Assembly: GCA_025594325.1 (NCBI GenBank)
Contig: JANHCV010000008.1
Coordinates: forward strand, 1,736,001-1,800,000
DNA from: Blastocladiella emersonii ATCC 22665
Taxonomy: Eukaryota; Blastocladiomycota; Blastocladiomycetes; Blastocladiales; Blastocladiaceae
Direction of reading: 5' to 3'
Length of the DNA stretch: 64,000 bases
Position numbers and translations under genes: made by a program. The notes under the pieces are model-generated. The model worked only from the letters and a program-made list of their open reading frames with translations, had not been told where the DNA came from and searched no databases. This document shows, piece after piece, positions 9,874 through 21,579 of this stretch. The first letter of the stretch is position 1, and every line of letters starts with the position of its first letter.

Positions 9874-10414
9874 GGTTCCGATCGTGCTGGGCGGCGCTGG
9901 TTAGCTTATATACACTCTTCCCGTGACGACTCGGTTTGGTCCCCTTCGATGCAAGCATTGTGGGGGGCAGGAATGGATTACACGGGCCGGCTGAGGGTGG
10001 CGCTGGTACTCCGCTTCCGGCGAAGCCAAGGTTACCACTTGATCTCGACGGGGACGCTGGTGTTCGTGAGGAAAAGGGCCGTTGAAGGTTTCAAGTCCAC
10101 GCGGGTGGCGCGACGCGTCTTCGCTGCTCATGTCCTCTGTACTCGACAAGTGTCGCTGCTGCGGGCATTGATGTGAAGGTCAGAAGGGAGCGCCACAATG
10201 GCTCCAGTACAATTCCATGGAACAAGTCAAGAACAGGGAAACCAAAACACGGGCGAGCGGAGAGGGGAGAGTTGGGAATCGAAGGGGAACGAGTACGAGC
10301 AAAGGGGAGTCGAGGGGGAGCAAGAGAAAAGGAGGCGGGTGAGGAGACATGGGAAGGGGAACATCAAGTGGAGGAAGGTAGGGAGGGGAGGAGAGCACGG
10401 TCCTCGGTCAGCGC
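9874..10414. other. 3' flank with a purine-rich tract (left arm)
   Basis: No gene is supported. Bases 10225-10400 are almost all purine on the plus strand (GGGGA/GGAAA-rich), mirrored as a pyrimidine tract at 29615-29790. Strand-asymmetric tracts of this kind can form triplex DNA or act as a transcription boundary; here the tract sits between a real gene and a degenerate region. Confidence 0.5.
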
Positions 10415-13400
10415 GCCCAGCACCGGCACGGTGTTGATGATGGTGATGATGTCGTTCTTGCACTCGAGCTGTTGCGGTGGTGGTGGTGGTGGTGGTGAGG
10501 TTGAACTTGCGGAAGCGTGGTTGCAGTTGCAGTCGAGCTCGAAGTGGTGCCGGTGCCGGTGGTGGTGGTGCGGGTGTGGATGGGATGCGGGTACGAGGCG
10601 GGCGCGCTGACCGAGCAGGTTGAGTGTCGAGGGTGTTGAGGGTGTTGAGCTCGAAGTTGTTGATGCTTGGGGTTGTCGATGCTTGAGTGTTGATGAACCG
10701 ACCGGCCTACACGCGCGCGGATCAGGTCAGTCAACGGGGCAACGATACATGAGCGAAAGAACAGAGGGAGAACATACACAGCGTGTGCGGATCAGGGTCG
10801 ACGCCGTCGCGGCCACGCGCACCCATCGGGGCACGCACGGACATCGCGCGGCTGGCCAACCTCGCCTGAACGAGTGGCCAAGAACCGGCCTCCGGCCTAC
10901 ACGGTGCGAGCACGAACGAGTCAGTCATCCGGATCACGCGAGGGAGGCCGAGAAGCAGGAGAAGACGTACGCTTACTGCGCGGGGCGTGCTCTGCCGCTA
11001 CCGCGCACCTCAACAGGGCGCGGGTCTCTGCGGCCAACCACCTCGCGCCTTGCGCGAGGGGCCAGGGGCTTGGGCCGGGCCTACACGGAACAGACACACG
11101 CGCGCGGGTTAGTCACGGAGATCGATCGTCGATACGCGCGAGAGTGCCGAGGACGTACGCTTTGCGCGCGGCCGAACCCACTGGTCTTGTGCCCCGCGCT
11201 CTGCTGCAGAGCGCGGGTCAACCGGTTCGCAGCACCGGCCTCTCACGGGCCAGGCGCGACACCGGGCCACGCACGCTCGCGCATCAAACGCGGGACTTTT
11301 TTTTTTCTTGCCTCGCCCGCACGCCCGAATATGACCTCGAAGAGGCCCTCGTGGCGTGCGGCGCTGAGGCGCCGGTCCGACCCCGGTCGCGATCCGCTCG
11401 GTCGCACCACCGCGACACACACTCGCACTCTTGGCGAGCGGCGCGGCGGTGGGGCCACGCTCCTTGGCGCGGCTGTCGGCGGAAGGGGACCCGTGTGGAC
11501 GGCGGCCGCGGCGCCCCCGCGAGGGAACGCGCCGCAAGGGCCGCCGTGGTCGAACCGGAATACTTGCGGCCGCTGTGCGTGCCGGGCACTATTGGCCCGC
11601 GACACGCTCTGCTGGCCGCTCACCGTGGTTGTAGTGGTGTCGATGAGCTGGTGGTGGTGGTGCCTTCCGAGGTGAGCCGTCAAGGCTGCCGGCGGTGGCA
11701 GCCTGCGACTGGACCTGGATGGCGGGGTCCCCGGGCAGTAGCACGCGCGAAATGCTCGCGGCGGCGGCGAGCGGCTCGAGTGAACCACCCACACACACGC
11801 GTACGCGAGCAAGTGCGGTACCCGCTACCCGAGGCGACGTGCCGAGGGAACCGCCGTCGCGGCGCGCTTGACTTGACTTGAGGAGCAGGCCGCGGAGCGA
11901 GCGCGTTGGGGTCGTACTCGCTGCGGCCTCTCAGCGCGCGACGGCGGATGTCGGGACGTCGTAGCTAACCGTGACGGGCTGGACCGCGTACAGCTGGGGC
12001 GAGGAGAAGGTACTCGAGAACTCGGACTGGGAGCCCTCGAGGTCGTCGTCTCTCGCGCGAGCTGCTTGAGGGTCGGGACCGAGGAGGAGGCGTGGCGGCG
12101 ACGCAGAAAAGGGTCGGGTGCGTCGCCGCGCCTCGGTCCACGCGGTAGAGCCGGTCGGGCACGCCGGCGCGCGGGCCACTGTGGTCGGTGACAGCGACGT
12201 TGCGAGACCGGGACAGCGAGGAAGCGTGGGGAGCGGGCGCCCGTCGGCCTGCGGGGTGCAGGCGACACGGCAACCCGGACCCCTCTTCCTCACCGTCCCT
12301 TGCCCGTCTGTGGGGCGTGGTCTCGCGCGGAAGCCGTCGGACCCGCGCGTGCCGGAGGTGCTGGTAGTGGTGGGGCGATCGAGTCGAGCTGCGTGATCTG
12401 GCGCGAGGTCGGTGGTACTCGATGGCGGCCGTGGCGGTCGCGACGGCAGCGGCGGCAAACGTGGGGCGGCCGCGCGTCGGACGCGCGCGTGTGTGGATCC
12501 CGCGACAGGATCGGGTGCGAGGAGGCGATGGGCGAGCGAGCGAACCGCGGGTCGTGGCGGCGCTGCTGGTGCCGTCGACTCGCGCGCGGGATCGGGATCG
12601 TGACCTGGTGGTGGTGATGGTCGGTCGTATCGCGCGACCGGTGTCGTCGCCCGTCTGGCCAGCGAGCCTGGCTGACAAGGACGTGCGAGAAAAGGGACCG
12701 GTAGCGGCGCCCCGCGCGGGCCGGCCGACTCGAGAAAGGGCACGAGTGCGGCTGTGGCAGCGGGCGGCGGGACGCAATCTCAAGCGAGTGACGCTGGGTG
12801 GTCGACACGCGAGAGAAAGCGTGTAGGGGCGTGAGCGCGTCGTCCGGCGCGATGATCTGGATGGATGGATGGACGAGAAGTACCGCCGAACTGCTCCTGG
12901 TACGAGTACAGGTACAGGTACTGGCCGAGGAACGAGGTGGCGAGCAGGTGCGGCGGACTTGGGGTGGGTGGCCGGTCGTGGCCGGGCGGCGACAGGTCGT
13001 CGCAGCTGCGGAACGCGTCCTTAGAAAGACGCGAACGTGGCCATGACCGTCGTGGTAGTGCGCGGGTACTGGGCGCGCGGTCTCGGCGAGCGAGACGGAC
13101 ATGATTGTGAACGTGAAGAACAGGCAGATGCCGGCGCCTTGAGAAAAGCGCGCGGATGTACGGCAAAAGGACTCGCGCGCGGCGGTCGCGGTAGTGGACG
13201 CCTGCGGCGAGTCGGCGCGGGGGCTCGCTCGGTCGTGTCGTTGATCAGGTCGACCGAGTCAATAGTCAGTCGTGGCGGGAATACGCGTGACCATGATGAT
13301 CTGCATGGGGACGCGGAAGCGCGCCGCGACGTGGCTGGCCGGCCGGTTGCCGTGTACCGTGGGTGGGTGATGTGGTGGAACCGGGTGCGGCCGCGGATGG

Positions 13401-14561
13401 GTCAAAAATCAAAAAGAACAAACACACGGGCGTCGAGGTGCGGAATGCACTCTACACGGGCGACGCGACGCGACGAGTCAGCTGGCCGTGTCCGCCAAGG
13501 CGGGTATCAGCAGCAGCGCGAGATCCGTACCAAGAGGCCTGGATCTCGGTGTGGTGTGGTGTGGCGGGTCGCGACTCTCGAGGAGCTGGTACTGGTGGTA
13601 CTGCCGGTACTGGTAGCCCTGGTGGTGCGCGAGCCCGTGTACGCGTGGCACGAGGTAGTCGAGGCCGGGACGTGAGCTGCGAGACGATCTCTCGCGGTAT
13701 CGGGCCGTCGGTCGACCTGGCCGTGAGCGTGAGCGTGAGCGTGAGCTTGTAGGTACCGCCGCCGTAGTTGAGCGTGGCGGCGAAAATCGTCGAGATAGTC
13801 GGCGCGCTTGGGGCCGGATGACGCGCGCGTGCGAGATCGACGACAATTTTCCCACTGGATCGGCATCGGTGCATGTGAACGTATGCGTTCGGGGCCACTC
13901 CGAGAGCTTTGGCGGCGTCCACGGATCCGCCGCTCTCGCCCGACCACCCAAAAGTACGGATGTACGGGGGTCGAGGCCATGGGAGCGAGTGGGCAATGCA
14001 CCGATGCCGTCCGTACCAGTGGGTCGTGGACGTTGTTGAGTTTGGCCGAGTGCTCGCCGTCGTACCCTCGCAGGATGGCCGGGACGACTTGAGCTGCTTG
14101 CTGGCCTTGGGGCACCGAGTCGCGGACGGCGGGGGCCATGCCGTGCGTGTGTGTACGAGACGCGGTCGGTGCGGGTGCTACGACGACTCGATCGGGACGA
14201 GCGCAATCTTGGTCTGCGGCCGATGATAGAGACGATGCGAGTCGTTCGTGTAGTAGCGGGTGGCGGCCGTGCAGCGCGAGAAGATGGTCGTCGCGCGACG
14301 GCTCGCCGTTGCTCGGAGCCGAGGCCGAGGAATCGACGTTGAGCTGGCGTCGATGGCCGTGCCGGTGACGCGGTCGCGTGCCTGCGAGCGAGCCGAGCAG
14401 GTGCTCGGGACCACGGCGACCGGCGGCCGGGTGCCTGCCCGACACGAGGAGCGCCGAGTACGTGTCGCGCGATCTGGGTCGGGCCGGAACTCGGTGTCGG
14501 CGGGCGCGGCACGGGGCGCGCCGGCAATGACACGACACGAGGTCGCGGCGGCCGCGGGCCG
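10415..14561 (-). pseudogene. Degenerate gene-like region (left arm, mirror of 25454-29600)
   Basis: This is the exact mirror of 25454-29600. On the minus strand, stretches with the local coding-type codon bias follow one another in different frames every 60-150 bases, and several CTAAC/CTGAC...GTGTAG acceptor-like sites occur, but no continuous exon chain could be built. Long overlapping frames on both strands are shadows of the GC bias. It is described under the right copy. Confidence 0.4.
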
Positions 14562-14829
14562 TGGGCCGTGGGACCGCTGGCGTCAAGGAGGGGACTCGAG
14601 CGCCCAGTTGAACTTGTTTTTGCGTTTCTACTTTTGCAGCTGTTTTTGCCGACAGAGTGCCGGGATTTCGTGATTTACTACACAGGAGGGAGTGAGTCGG
14701 GAGCCCGGGACGCGGCCACAGACGGAAAACGTACGAGAACGAGGACGAGAAGAAGGCCAGCCGATGAGCGCGCCGAACGGAAAGCAAAGATGAGAGCAGG
14801 GTGGCGAGGTCCGAGCGAGTCGTTGATTA
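14562..14829. other. Spacer between arm edge and the minus-strand membrane-protein gene
   Basis: This short stretch begins where the inverted repeat ends. It contains T-rich runs near 14610-14650, downstream of the gene that ends at 14830, consistent with a 3' untranslated region. No gene is seen. Confidence 0.4.
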
Positions 14830-17135
14830 TCACGAAGCAACCCGGCGAGGGTTGACTTTCTTGGACGGCTTGGGGGTGAGGTCCTCGGCGCCGACCTCGC
14901 GCCAGAGCTTCGAGCGCGGGCGCTTTAGGTGCCCGTCAAACACGTCCCAGTGGTCGGATGACAAAGATCCTGCGCCGACTATCTTGTTACCCAGGAGACG
15001 CGTAGCCTCGGTCTGTTTCGGGCGCTTCTCGAGGAGGAAGGAGCGGTCCTCGGCCGTGGCCACGCGTGGAAGCATCCGGCATGCACCGATGAGGAGCGGC
15101 TTCGAGGCGCCGACGTCGACTTGTATGAGCACCCCGCCATACTGAAGCAGTTTCGGGCTGGGCTTCTGCACAACCATCTGCGGGTCGGCAGGCTGCGGGC
15201 GGAAGAACCGCCGTGTCGTCTCCGCTGGGACTTTCGCCCGCCATGAGCGAAGCAGCTTCGAGATGAGCTTGGGCAGCGACTTGCGCCGCAGCGCATCGAA
15301 GTAGTGGTTCCGCGAGTCGAAAGGCTGGACGCGGACCAGCGGGTACTTCTTGGGGTTCGCCTTCATGGCCGCGGCCTGCTCCCACGCGGACCGCCACTTG
15401 AACGTGCGCGGGGGGACGAGCGCGTGGCGGAACGGCGTCGGGCGCTGGATCCCAGGGAGAGCCTTGGCGACGTACGGCGGAATGATGGGCGACTTGCGGA
15501 ACACGGGGTGGATGGCGCAGAAGACCTTGTACGCGAAGCAGACCGCGTCCCACACGATGCGCGACGTCGTGGCGAGGAACGAAAGAATGTCGCCACCCAT
15601 ATCGAGAGCAATGGTGTCGAGGTCAATGTCGCAGCGAGTGACATACTTGACCGTCACCCGCATGGCGGCCGCCAGGTACACGAGGTTGAAGAGCTTGGTC
15701 ATGAAGCGGTCGCCCTCGCACGCGATCTGGATGAGCGGGCAGAAGTCCATGATGGCCGTGAAGAGGCTCGCCGGGAGCACCTCGATGATCGAGGGCAGGC
15801 CGGTCGCGATGCAGCGGATTGCGGTGCGAAAGTACTTGCCGAAGCTACACGGTCAAGAGAGTCAGTGTTGTGCTGATGATGGGCGGCAGAGAAGTCTGTG
15901 TACCACTGCTTCACGAGGCCGAGGAACGTGCGCGTGGTCATCCGGGCGAGGTAGATGCGGTGCGCAACGGAGCGCGGGATCGGGGGCAGCGGGTTGTAGC
16001 CCGTGCGCTTGGCGACGCACGCGACGACGAGCGTGATGAGAGCGACGATCATGGTCGAGATGGACGGGGGAGCCGGAGCGTAGGCGGTCATGGCAACGAG
16101 CGACGAGTCGATGAGCTCGGCGATCGGGGCGGCAATGAAGTTGACGAGGGGCAGGACCGTCGGCTGCTCCAGGGTCGGCGCGGCCGTCGAGGGCACGGTG
16201 GTAGCGACGACGAGACTATCGCCGTTGTCGGACGAGCCGGGCGCCGGGGTGGGCCGAACGCGCATCATGGCCAGCTTGGCGAGGTCGCGGTCCGTGTACT
16301 GGTCGGGCGCGGCGGCGGGCTGAGCGAGCGGCGCCGGGAGGGCCGAGACGTCGGCGGGCTTGTCGTCGACAGCGGAGTGGTCGAAGTAGACGCGCGAGGG
16401 GACGCGCGGGACGGGTTTGTAGAGGGCCGGGGCGATGGCGGCCGCGACGGCCATGGGGGTGAGCGAGAAGTCGGTGCTGATGCAGGCGCCGTGCGGGATG
16501 GCGGCGGTCATGGCGAAGAGCCCCGAGGCGCGGATCGAGTGGGTGCTGTACGGGGTGAAGAGGGTGCGGACCGAGCCCGTAGTCAGGATCAGGGTCTCGC
16601 GCTGCTGCTGCTGGTGGTGGTGGTCGAGAGGCGCGGCGGCCGAAGGCGAGGACGCCTCGGCGGGGTACGTGGCCGAGATCTCGGTGGCGGGCGCCGACGA
16701 GTTGGTCGCGGGCGAAGGAGCGCACGTCGACGGCGGGCACATGTCGGCGTACGCGCACGGGTGGCAGGCCAGCCAGCTGTCGGGCTCGAGCAGGTCCGAG
16801 ACCCACTTCCACGGCGAGGTGCGCGGGGTGGCCGAGTCGATGGCGAGGTAGTCCGATCCGGCGTCGGCGGTCATGCCCGGGACTCGGGGCGGCGGCACGA
16901 GGGTGGTTGTGTTGGTGATGAAGAGCAGGAACTCGGCGGCGGCGGCAGCATGGATCGAGGCAGAGACGGAGGCAGCGGGGGCGACGGGGTAGGCAGCAGC
17001 CGAGACGGCCGCGACGGCGGCGTCGGCAACGGCGGGCATGGGCAGGCCGAAGGCGACGCCCGCGACGAGCGTCAGGAAGACGGCCATGGCGGGCGCGAAC
17101 GCCAGCATGCGGCGGACCTCGCTGAACAGCCACAT
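14830..17135 (-). CDS. Single-pass membrane protein of unknown family (paralogue A)
   Basis: The model is complement(join(14830..15844,15904..17135)), 748 residues. A 59-bp intron (15845-15903) joins VKQ to CFGKYF in frame. Residues 10-40 form a signal peptide, followed by a Pro/Ala/Ser-rich extracellular half with cysteines and NTT and NSS sequons. A PLAQP..AAP..RDL block follows, then one membrane helix ending VVACVAKRT. The second half, presumably cytosolic, is basic and has no recognised domain. The plus-strand gene at 21580 shares the signal region, a W.W(L/V)S motif, the PLAQP/RDL block, a PTPAP block and the CVAKRT helix end, so the two are diverged paralogues placed as an inverted pair. 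That relationship is an alignment by eye. Upstream there are three ACGCGT boxes at 17389-17422. Confidence 0.75.
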
Positions 17136-19499
17136 GGTAGACGATCACACCGGGTGCGCGAGGGGTTGGATTCGATTGCTCGGATGCAGCTATCGCGCGG
17201 GCTTTGGGTACAGGGAGCGTCTAGGGCCGGTGCAGGCATCTCGACGGGGCGGGCGGCAGGCGGCGTGGGGAGGGCAGCGCCCGGGCGCGCGCGCGGGCGG
17301 CCCGCGGGCAGCGATTGCAACAAGCTACGTGGCGCCGGGTCGGCCGGGGCGGTGGGCAGCATCGCGGCGCGGGGGAGACGTTTCGCCGACGCGTCGCGGT
17401 GCGAGACGCGTCCGAGACGCGTCCGCGATGCATGAAACACGCGCGCGCCGCGGTCACGCCGGGGCAGGTGGCTCGGCGCGCCGCCATGCTCCGTCTCGCC
17501 CGCTCTCCCCGGCACACGCTGCAACGCGCACGCGGCGGGCGCCCGAGTCGATGAACATGGATGGCAACTCGATGCAATGCTGCCCGCGGGCGACGCCGAG
17601 TCCGCGCGGCCGGGCCGGAGGGCGCGCCGACCGCGCGCGCCGACCGCGCGCGCTTCCGCGGGCCGATGCGGCACCCAGCGCACACCAAGTGGGCGACGAT
17701 GCTTCGGTCGTGTGGTGTGGTGTGGGCCGGCTTGGTTCCAAACCGCGGTGATCGCAATCGTGATGACTCGGCGCGTGAACCCGGCGGCGCGCGTGGCCCG
17801 CATGGCGCCCGCCCGCTCCACCTCACCACCGCTGACCATCCCGCCCGCCCGCCGACCTACTTTCCCGCACGCCCGCATGCCGGCCGACACTTGCGGCAAT
17901 GTCGCGCTCTTCATCGCCGTGAGCGACTGGTCGCGGTGCCCGACCACAACGCCTCTCGACCGAGCCTTCCATTGCAGTTTGCGTCCGTGTTGCCCATGGT
18001 ACGGGACCGCAGGGTCCTCATCCTCGTCCGCGACGTGAGAATCAATCCCGCGAGCGACTGCCCGCGGCGGTGCTGTTCCCGCGGAGCATGAGCGCGCGTC
18101 GCGCCACGCTGACGCGTCAGAGCTCCGCGGCAGCCGCTTCACGTGGGCTGACCGGACCGGCGTGCCGGATCCGCCGAGCGAGCCGACCTCCTTGCCGCCG
18201 AACTCGCTACCTGACTCGCTACCGACGCTCCCCGGCGACAATGTGGATGTATCGACCCGCTAACTTGCCCGCAACGACCTCCCCGTGGGACTCACGACGC
18301 TTGGTCGGCAGCGAACGGCTACCCGCGCCTCACGCGCTTCTTGCCGTCGCCGCCGAGTCTCCTCGTTCGCTGAGACACGCTCTTCCTCAACGTACGCGAT
18401 CCTGACGAACAACGGTGGGTGAACACCGCTTGTTCACACTGCCCGCAGCTCGCAGTCGCGCTCGTCGCTCTCCTAGAACTCTTGTTGCGGTACACCTCTC
18501 GCGGCCTGCTTCCCGACATCCCGTGTGCTCCACCACGGCGAAGCACGCGACCATTGCTGATTTATCGCCTCTCAATACCTCCCGCTACTTGCTCGCGCCA
18601 CTTCTGGAGCTCGCGTGCACGCGCCGGCCGCGCCGGGCGACCCAGCACAATCGACTTTAGAAGAACCCGACGCGCGTACCGGGCGCGTGTTTTTGAACCC
18701 GCGGCTCGTTGCCCGCGGGACCGCGGTGACCTTGCCCGAGCTCGCCGTGTTCTTATGGCGCGATTGCCGATGCACCTCGTCCGGCGCTCTATAGCGCCCG
18801 TCGTCCGTGATTTTGGTCCACGGCCGCGCAACTAACTCTCTGCGGCGGAAACGCTCGACGCCACCCTCTCCACTCCGCGCTCGACCGCTATCATGGCGGC
18901 GGTGGGCGGCGCGTCCTTCTCCCTGACTCGGCCGACGCCTTGGGGCAGCCTGCTTTCGTCGGCGACGCGCAAGATCGCCTCTTGCACCGCTTTCGGCGTT
19001 ATTGGGTGGCGTCGAACGCACCTCAGCAACGCTGCCAAGTACCTTCGGCCGGCAACGGCGACCTCACTAACCACGGGTGCGCTCCCTGACGTGCTCTGCG
19101 ACTCTCCATGCTCTCCGGCAACTCAAACAGGATCATTGTGGTGTTTATGCGGAACCCCCTGCTCGCCTAGCTTCTGTCAATGCGAGCGTCGACAACGCGA
19201 CGGCGGCCACCGAAGTTGGGAGCAGTGCGGTCATCATGAGCCCGGCGTGGCTAGAGAGTGATGAGAGCTCGCTCAAGACCGTTACCAGGATTCTCGTCCC
19301 GCGCCGTACGGTTTCTTGTCGTTCGGGGTGGAACCTCTTCGCGAGCGGGTCCAGCAGCACGTCCTCGATCGGCCTCAACTCTGAGCCGCGCACCGTCGAT
19401 GCCATCAACGCTTCGCAGCCGGGCCGCGTGCGATGTCGGCAAGTCGGGCAACGGAGGTGCGTATCCGGCTCGTCGCCAGGTCGACCACCGCTTCGGGAA
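17136..19499. other. Spacer upstream of paralogue A, no supported gene
   Basis: The sequence is GC-rich with many overlapping short frames on both strands and no frame that keeps coding-like composition. It includes the ACGCGT cluster (17389-17422), a short CG-rich tandem GCGCGCCGACC around 17625-17650 and, from about 18890, plus-strand fragments that could belong to the relic at 19500-20027. I could not assemble a gene. Confidence 0.4.
17389..17422. promoter_or_regulatory. Cluster of three ACGCGT (MCB-like) boxes upstream of paralogue A
   Basis: ACGCGT occurs at 17389-17394, 17406-17411 and 17417-17422, about 255-285 bp upstream of the ATG at 17135. In ascomycetes this hexamer is the MluI cell-cycle box bound by MBF. 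Its role here is inferred only from sequence. Three copies also precede paralogue B. Confidence 0.45.
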
Positions 19500-20027
19500 A
19501 CTCACGCCGCCTTCAAGCTAGGAATCGACTTTGTTGGGCACCTCATGCCGTGGGACGCGCTCCCGGACCCCGAGGCGCTCGAAGCTCCGACCGACCTCGT
19601 GGTACTCGCCACGGGCGGCGCATCCGCACTCGACAGCCGTCGTTGGGGAGGGCAAGTCGACGCAGCGGCCGCTCTCTCCAGGACCCCTGCACGGGTTTGC
19701 GGCCGTTGTCGGTGCGTACGCGCGCGAACACGGGTCGGCGCTCGGGATCAAGGTATCGGATTGGAGCGCGGCGGGCACCATCAAGTGGATGACGCGGGTC
19801 GCGGCGACACCGCTGGTCCTCATGAATCCGCTGCCCGTGCACGAGTCGTGGCGGGAAGTAGACGAGGAAGATGCTGACGAGTTTGATCCGACGCGGCAGT
19901 CCATGTGCGTCGTCAGCCCGCTGTCGCGGCAGCTGTGGCCGTGGCTCGACGTGGGCGAGTTTCGCGCCAGGAACGGCGAGCGGTGGCATCGGCTAAGGGT
20001 GGCTGATGGTGGTTGCGGCGCACAATA
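19500..20027 (+). pseudogene. Possible gene relic or last exons of an unrecognised gene
   Basis: Two plus-strand segments have coding-like composition but lie in different frames. One, about 19510-19640, reads around LGIDFVGHLMPWDAL and DLVVLATGG. The second, about 19690-20027, reads around HGFAAVVGAYAREHG, VSDWSAAGTIKWMTRV and LSRQLWPWLDVGEF before a stop at 20027. A frame change between them, with no convincing intron, suggests a broken gene. Undetected introns upstream (from about 18890) are the alternative. No family was recognised. Confidence 0.3.
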
Positions 20028-20778
20028 GAGGGCGGTGTATGTTACTCTGAGCCGCGCGAGAGCAAGGGTTGTTGGAGGTCGGTCGGTGGGACGGAGGCGG
20101 GCCGGGCAGCGACTCCGGCTGTGAGATCGGGCTCCCGGTAAGGTCGAGAGCAGCGGGAGGCCACGGTCAGATTGTCGCATGGGCTTCTCCCAGCGAGATC
20201 AAGGTAAGAGAGATCTCGCAGGTCGGACGAGGGGCCGGGTCGGCGTCGGCGGCGTCGACCTCGTCACGGCGACCTCGGCCGACGGCGCGGAACAACGCAG
20301 AGATGCATTGCGGGCAGTTCTGCGGGTATGGGACCGGCGGAAAAGAGGTGCACCGCGACTCCTGGAGGGGCTCGGTGTCCCATCCGAGCGCCGCAGCGTG
20401 TCTCACCTCGGCTCACGCGATCGCGACGCGCAACGCGTTGCTCATCCTCGTCGACGACCGCCGCAAGCCCGTCGGTCCTCTGTCCCACGACGACCATGGC
20501 GACCATGAACGAACGAGTGCTCGTGCAACGGGCCGAGACGGCGACCAGACGGGCGGGTCGGGGCATCCGCCGCCGCAGCGGTGGTCGCTCCCGCGCGCCC
20601 ACGAGCCGACCATGGACCAAGCATGCGAACGTGGACGAGATGGATGTGTGAGCATGGATGGCGACGGGAGGAGTAGTGCGGGAGCCGGTGGCGGCTGATT
20701 GCAGGGTGAGAGTCGCGTGTGGCGTTCATCATCATCATCACCGCGTCGGTCGGCCGTACCGGCGGATCACCGGGCCGA

Positions 20779-20835
20779 TCACCGACCGCCGACCACCGAC
20801 CGCCGACCACCGACCACCGACCACCGACCACCGAC
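20779..20835. repeat. Minisatellite of (CCACCGA)/(CCGCCGA) 7-mers
   Basis: About eight tandem 7-bp units, alternating ACCGACC and CCGACCA phases with one variable base. The tract is non-coding and sits in the spacer about 0.8 kb from the repeat's axis of symmetry. Confidence 0.8.
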
Positions 20836-21250
20836 TAACGTCGCCCGTGCCGCCGCGCGGGATCCACGGGACTACTTGATAGCTACCGCGCGCGGGCACC
20901 GCCGGCGTCGGCGCATCGCATTGCATCCAGTCGCATCCCGACTCGTCCATCTCGTTCGCCCGCGACCCGCCGTCCGAAATCATCGCGCGAGAGAGCGACC
21001 GTCGGTAACGGGCGCGGCGCTCGCTTTCACTTGCCCTCCGCCACGCTCGAACCAGAGTTCGAACCACGGTCCGCCCGCCGCGGTCCGCCACACGCACGCG
21101 GCGGCGCCGCGCTGTCTCCCGCCGGCGCACCCTTCCACTCGCGCGCCGCGCCGCGCCGTGTTCGCGTCCGCGGGTCCGCACCGGCCCTCGACCAATCATG
21201 TCGCGAGGCGCTCGATCGCCGCTTCGTTAGCGGAGCGGGCACTCGGCGCA

Positions 21251-21377
21251 ACGCGTCCCGCACAAGTGTCTCGCGCCGACCCGCCCGCACGTGCTGCGCC
21301 GCGCCCGTGTCTCCGCCGGTGCGCGTGCGCCGACGCGTCGCGCGTCTCCCTGAAAGATGTCCACCGCGCCGACGCGT
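21251..21377. promoter_or_regulatory. Three ACGCGT (MCB-like) boxes upstream of paralogue B
   Basis: ACGCGT occurs at 21251-21256, 21333-21338 and 21372-21377, about 200-330 bp before the ATG at 21580. The last two lie inside the same longer palindrome-like GACGCGTCGCG sequence. Position and number echo the cluster before paralogue A. Confidence 0.45.
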
Positions 21378-21579
21378 CGCGCGCGCCGTGCCGTGCACCG
21401 CGGCACCCGCCGTGCCCGCCCGCCGTGCCCGCCCGCCGCGATGCCCCTGCACTCCATGTCGCGGCATCGTCCGCCTCTGCTCTGCTCGTCATTGAAGAGA
21501 TTGAGAAAGTGTATGAGATACAACCTGCTGTAAAGCACGAACCCACCCGGATCCAGAACCACGCGGTCTCGTCGTCAAG

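Larger units (their letters stand above)
5039..14561. repeat. Left arm of a 9.5-kb near-identical inverted repeat
   Basis: Every base from 5039 to 14561 pairs with the reverse complement of 25454-34976 (x pairs with 40015-x). The mirrored reading frames agree in length and sequence throughout, apart from one base: C at 6553 against T (on the mirrored strand) at 33462, inside an intron of the kinase gene. The inner edge is sharp: sequence agrees through 14561 and then diverges completely. The outer edge at 5039 passes into diverged homology. The arm contains ITPK1-RING, CPSF30, a Q/G/S-rich protein gene and a degenerate gene-like region. Confidence 0.97.
20028..21579. other. Spacer upstream of paralogue B, with a 7-bp minisatellite
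   Basis: No gene is supported. The inverted repeat's axis of symmetry (about 20007.5) lies just before this stretch. It contains the CCACCGA minisatellite at 20779-20835, a TCA/CAT run near 20727-20738 and the ACGCGT boxes at 21251-21377. Confidence 0.4.

Noticed and set aside
10620-11881. Overlapping 335- and 351-residue frames in the left arm (and their mirrors)
   Set aside because: They overlap in different frames, are Arg/Thr-rich and lack domains; kept only as part of the degenerate region.
15819-17435. 538-residue plus-strand open frame
   Set aside because: Antisense to paralogue A, Gly/Arg-rich, no family; a shadow.
20779-20835. Telomere-like or origin repeat
   Set aside because: The 7-mer CCACCGA does not match TTAGGG-type telomeres and is internal.
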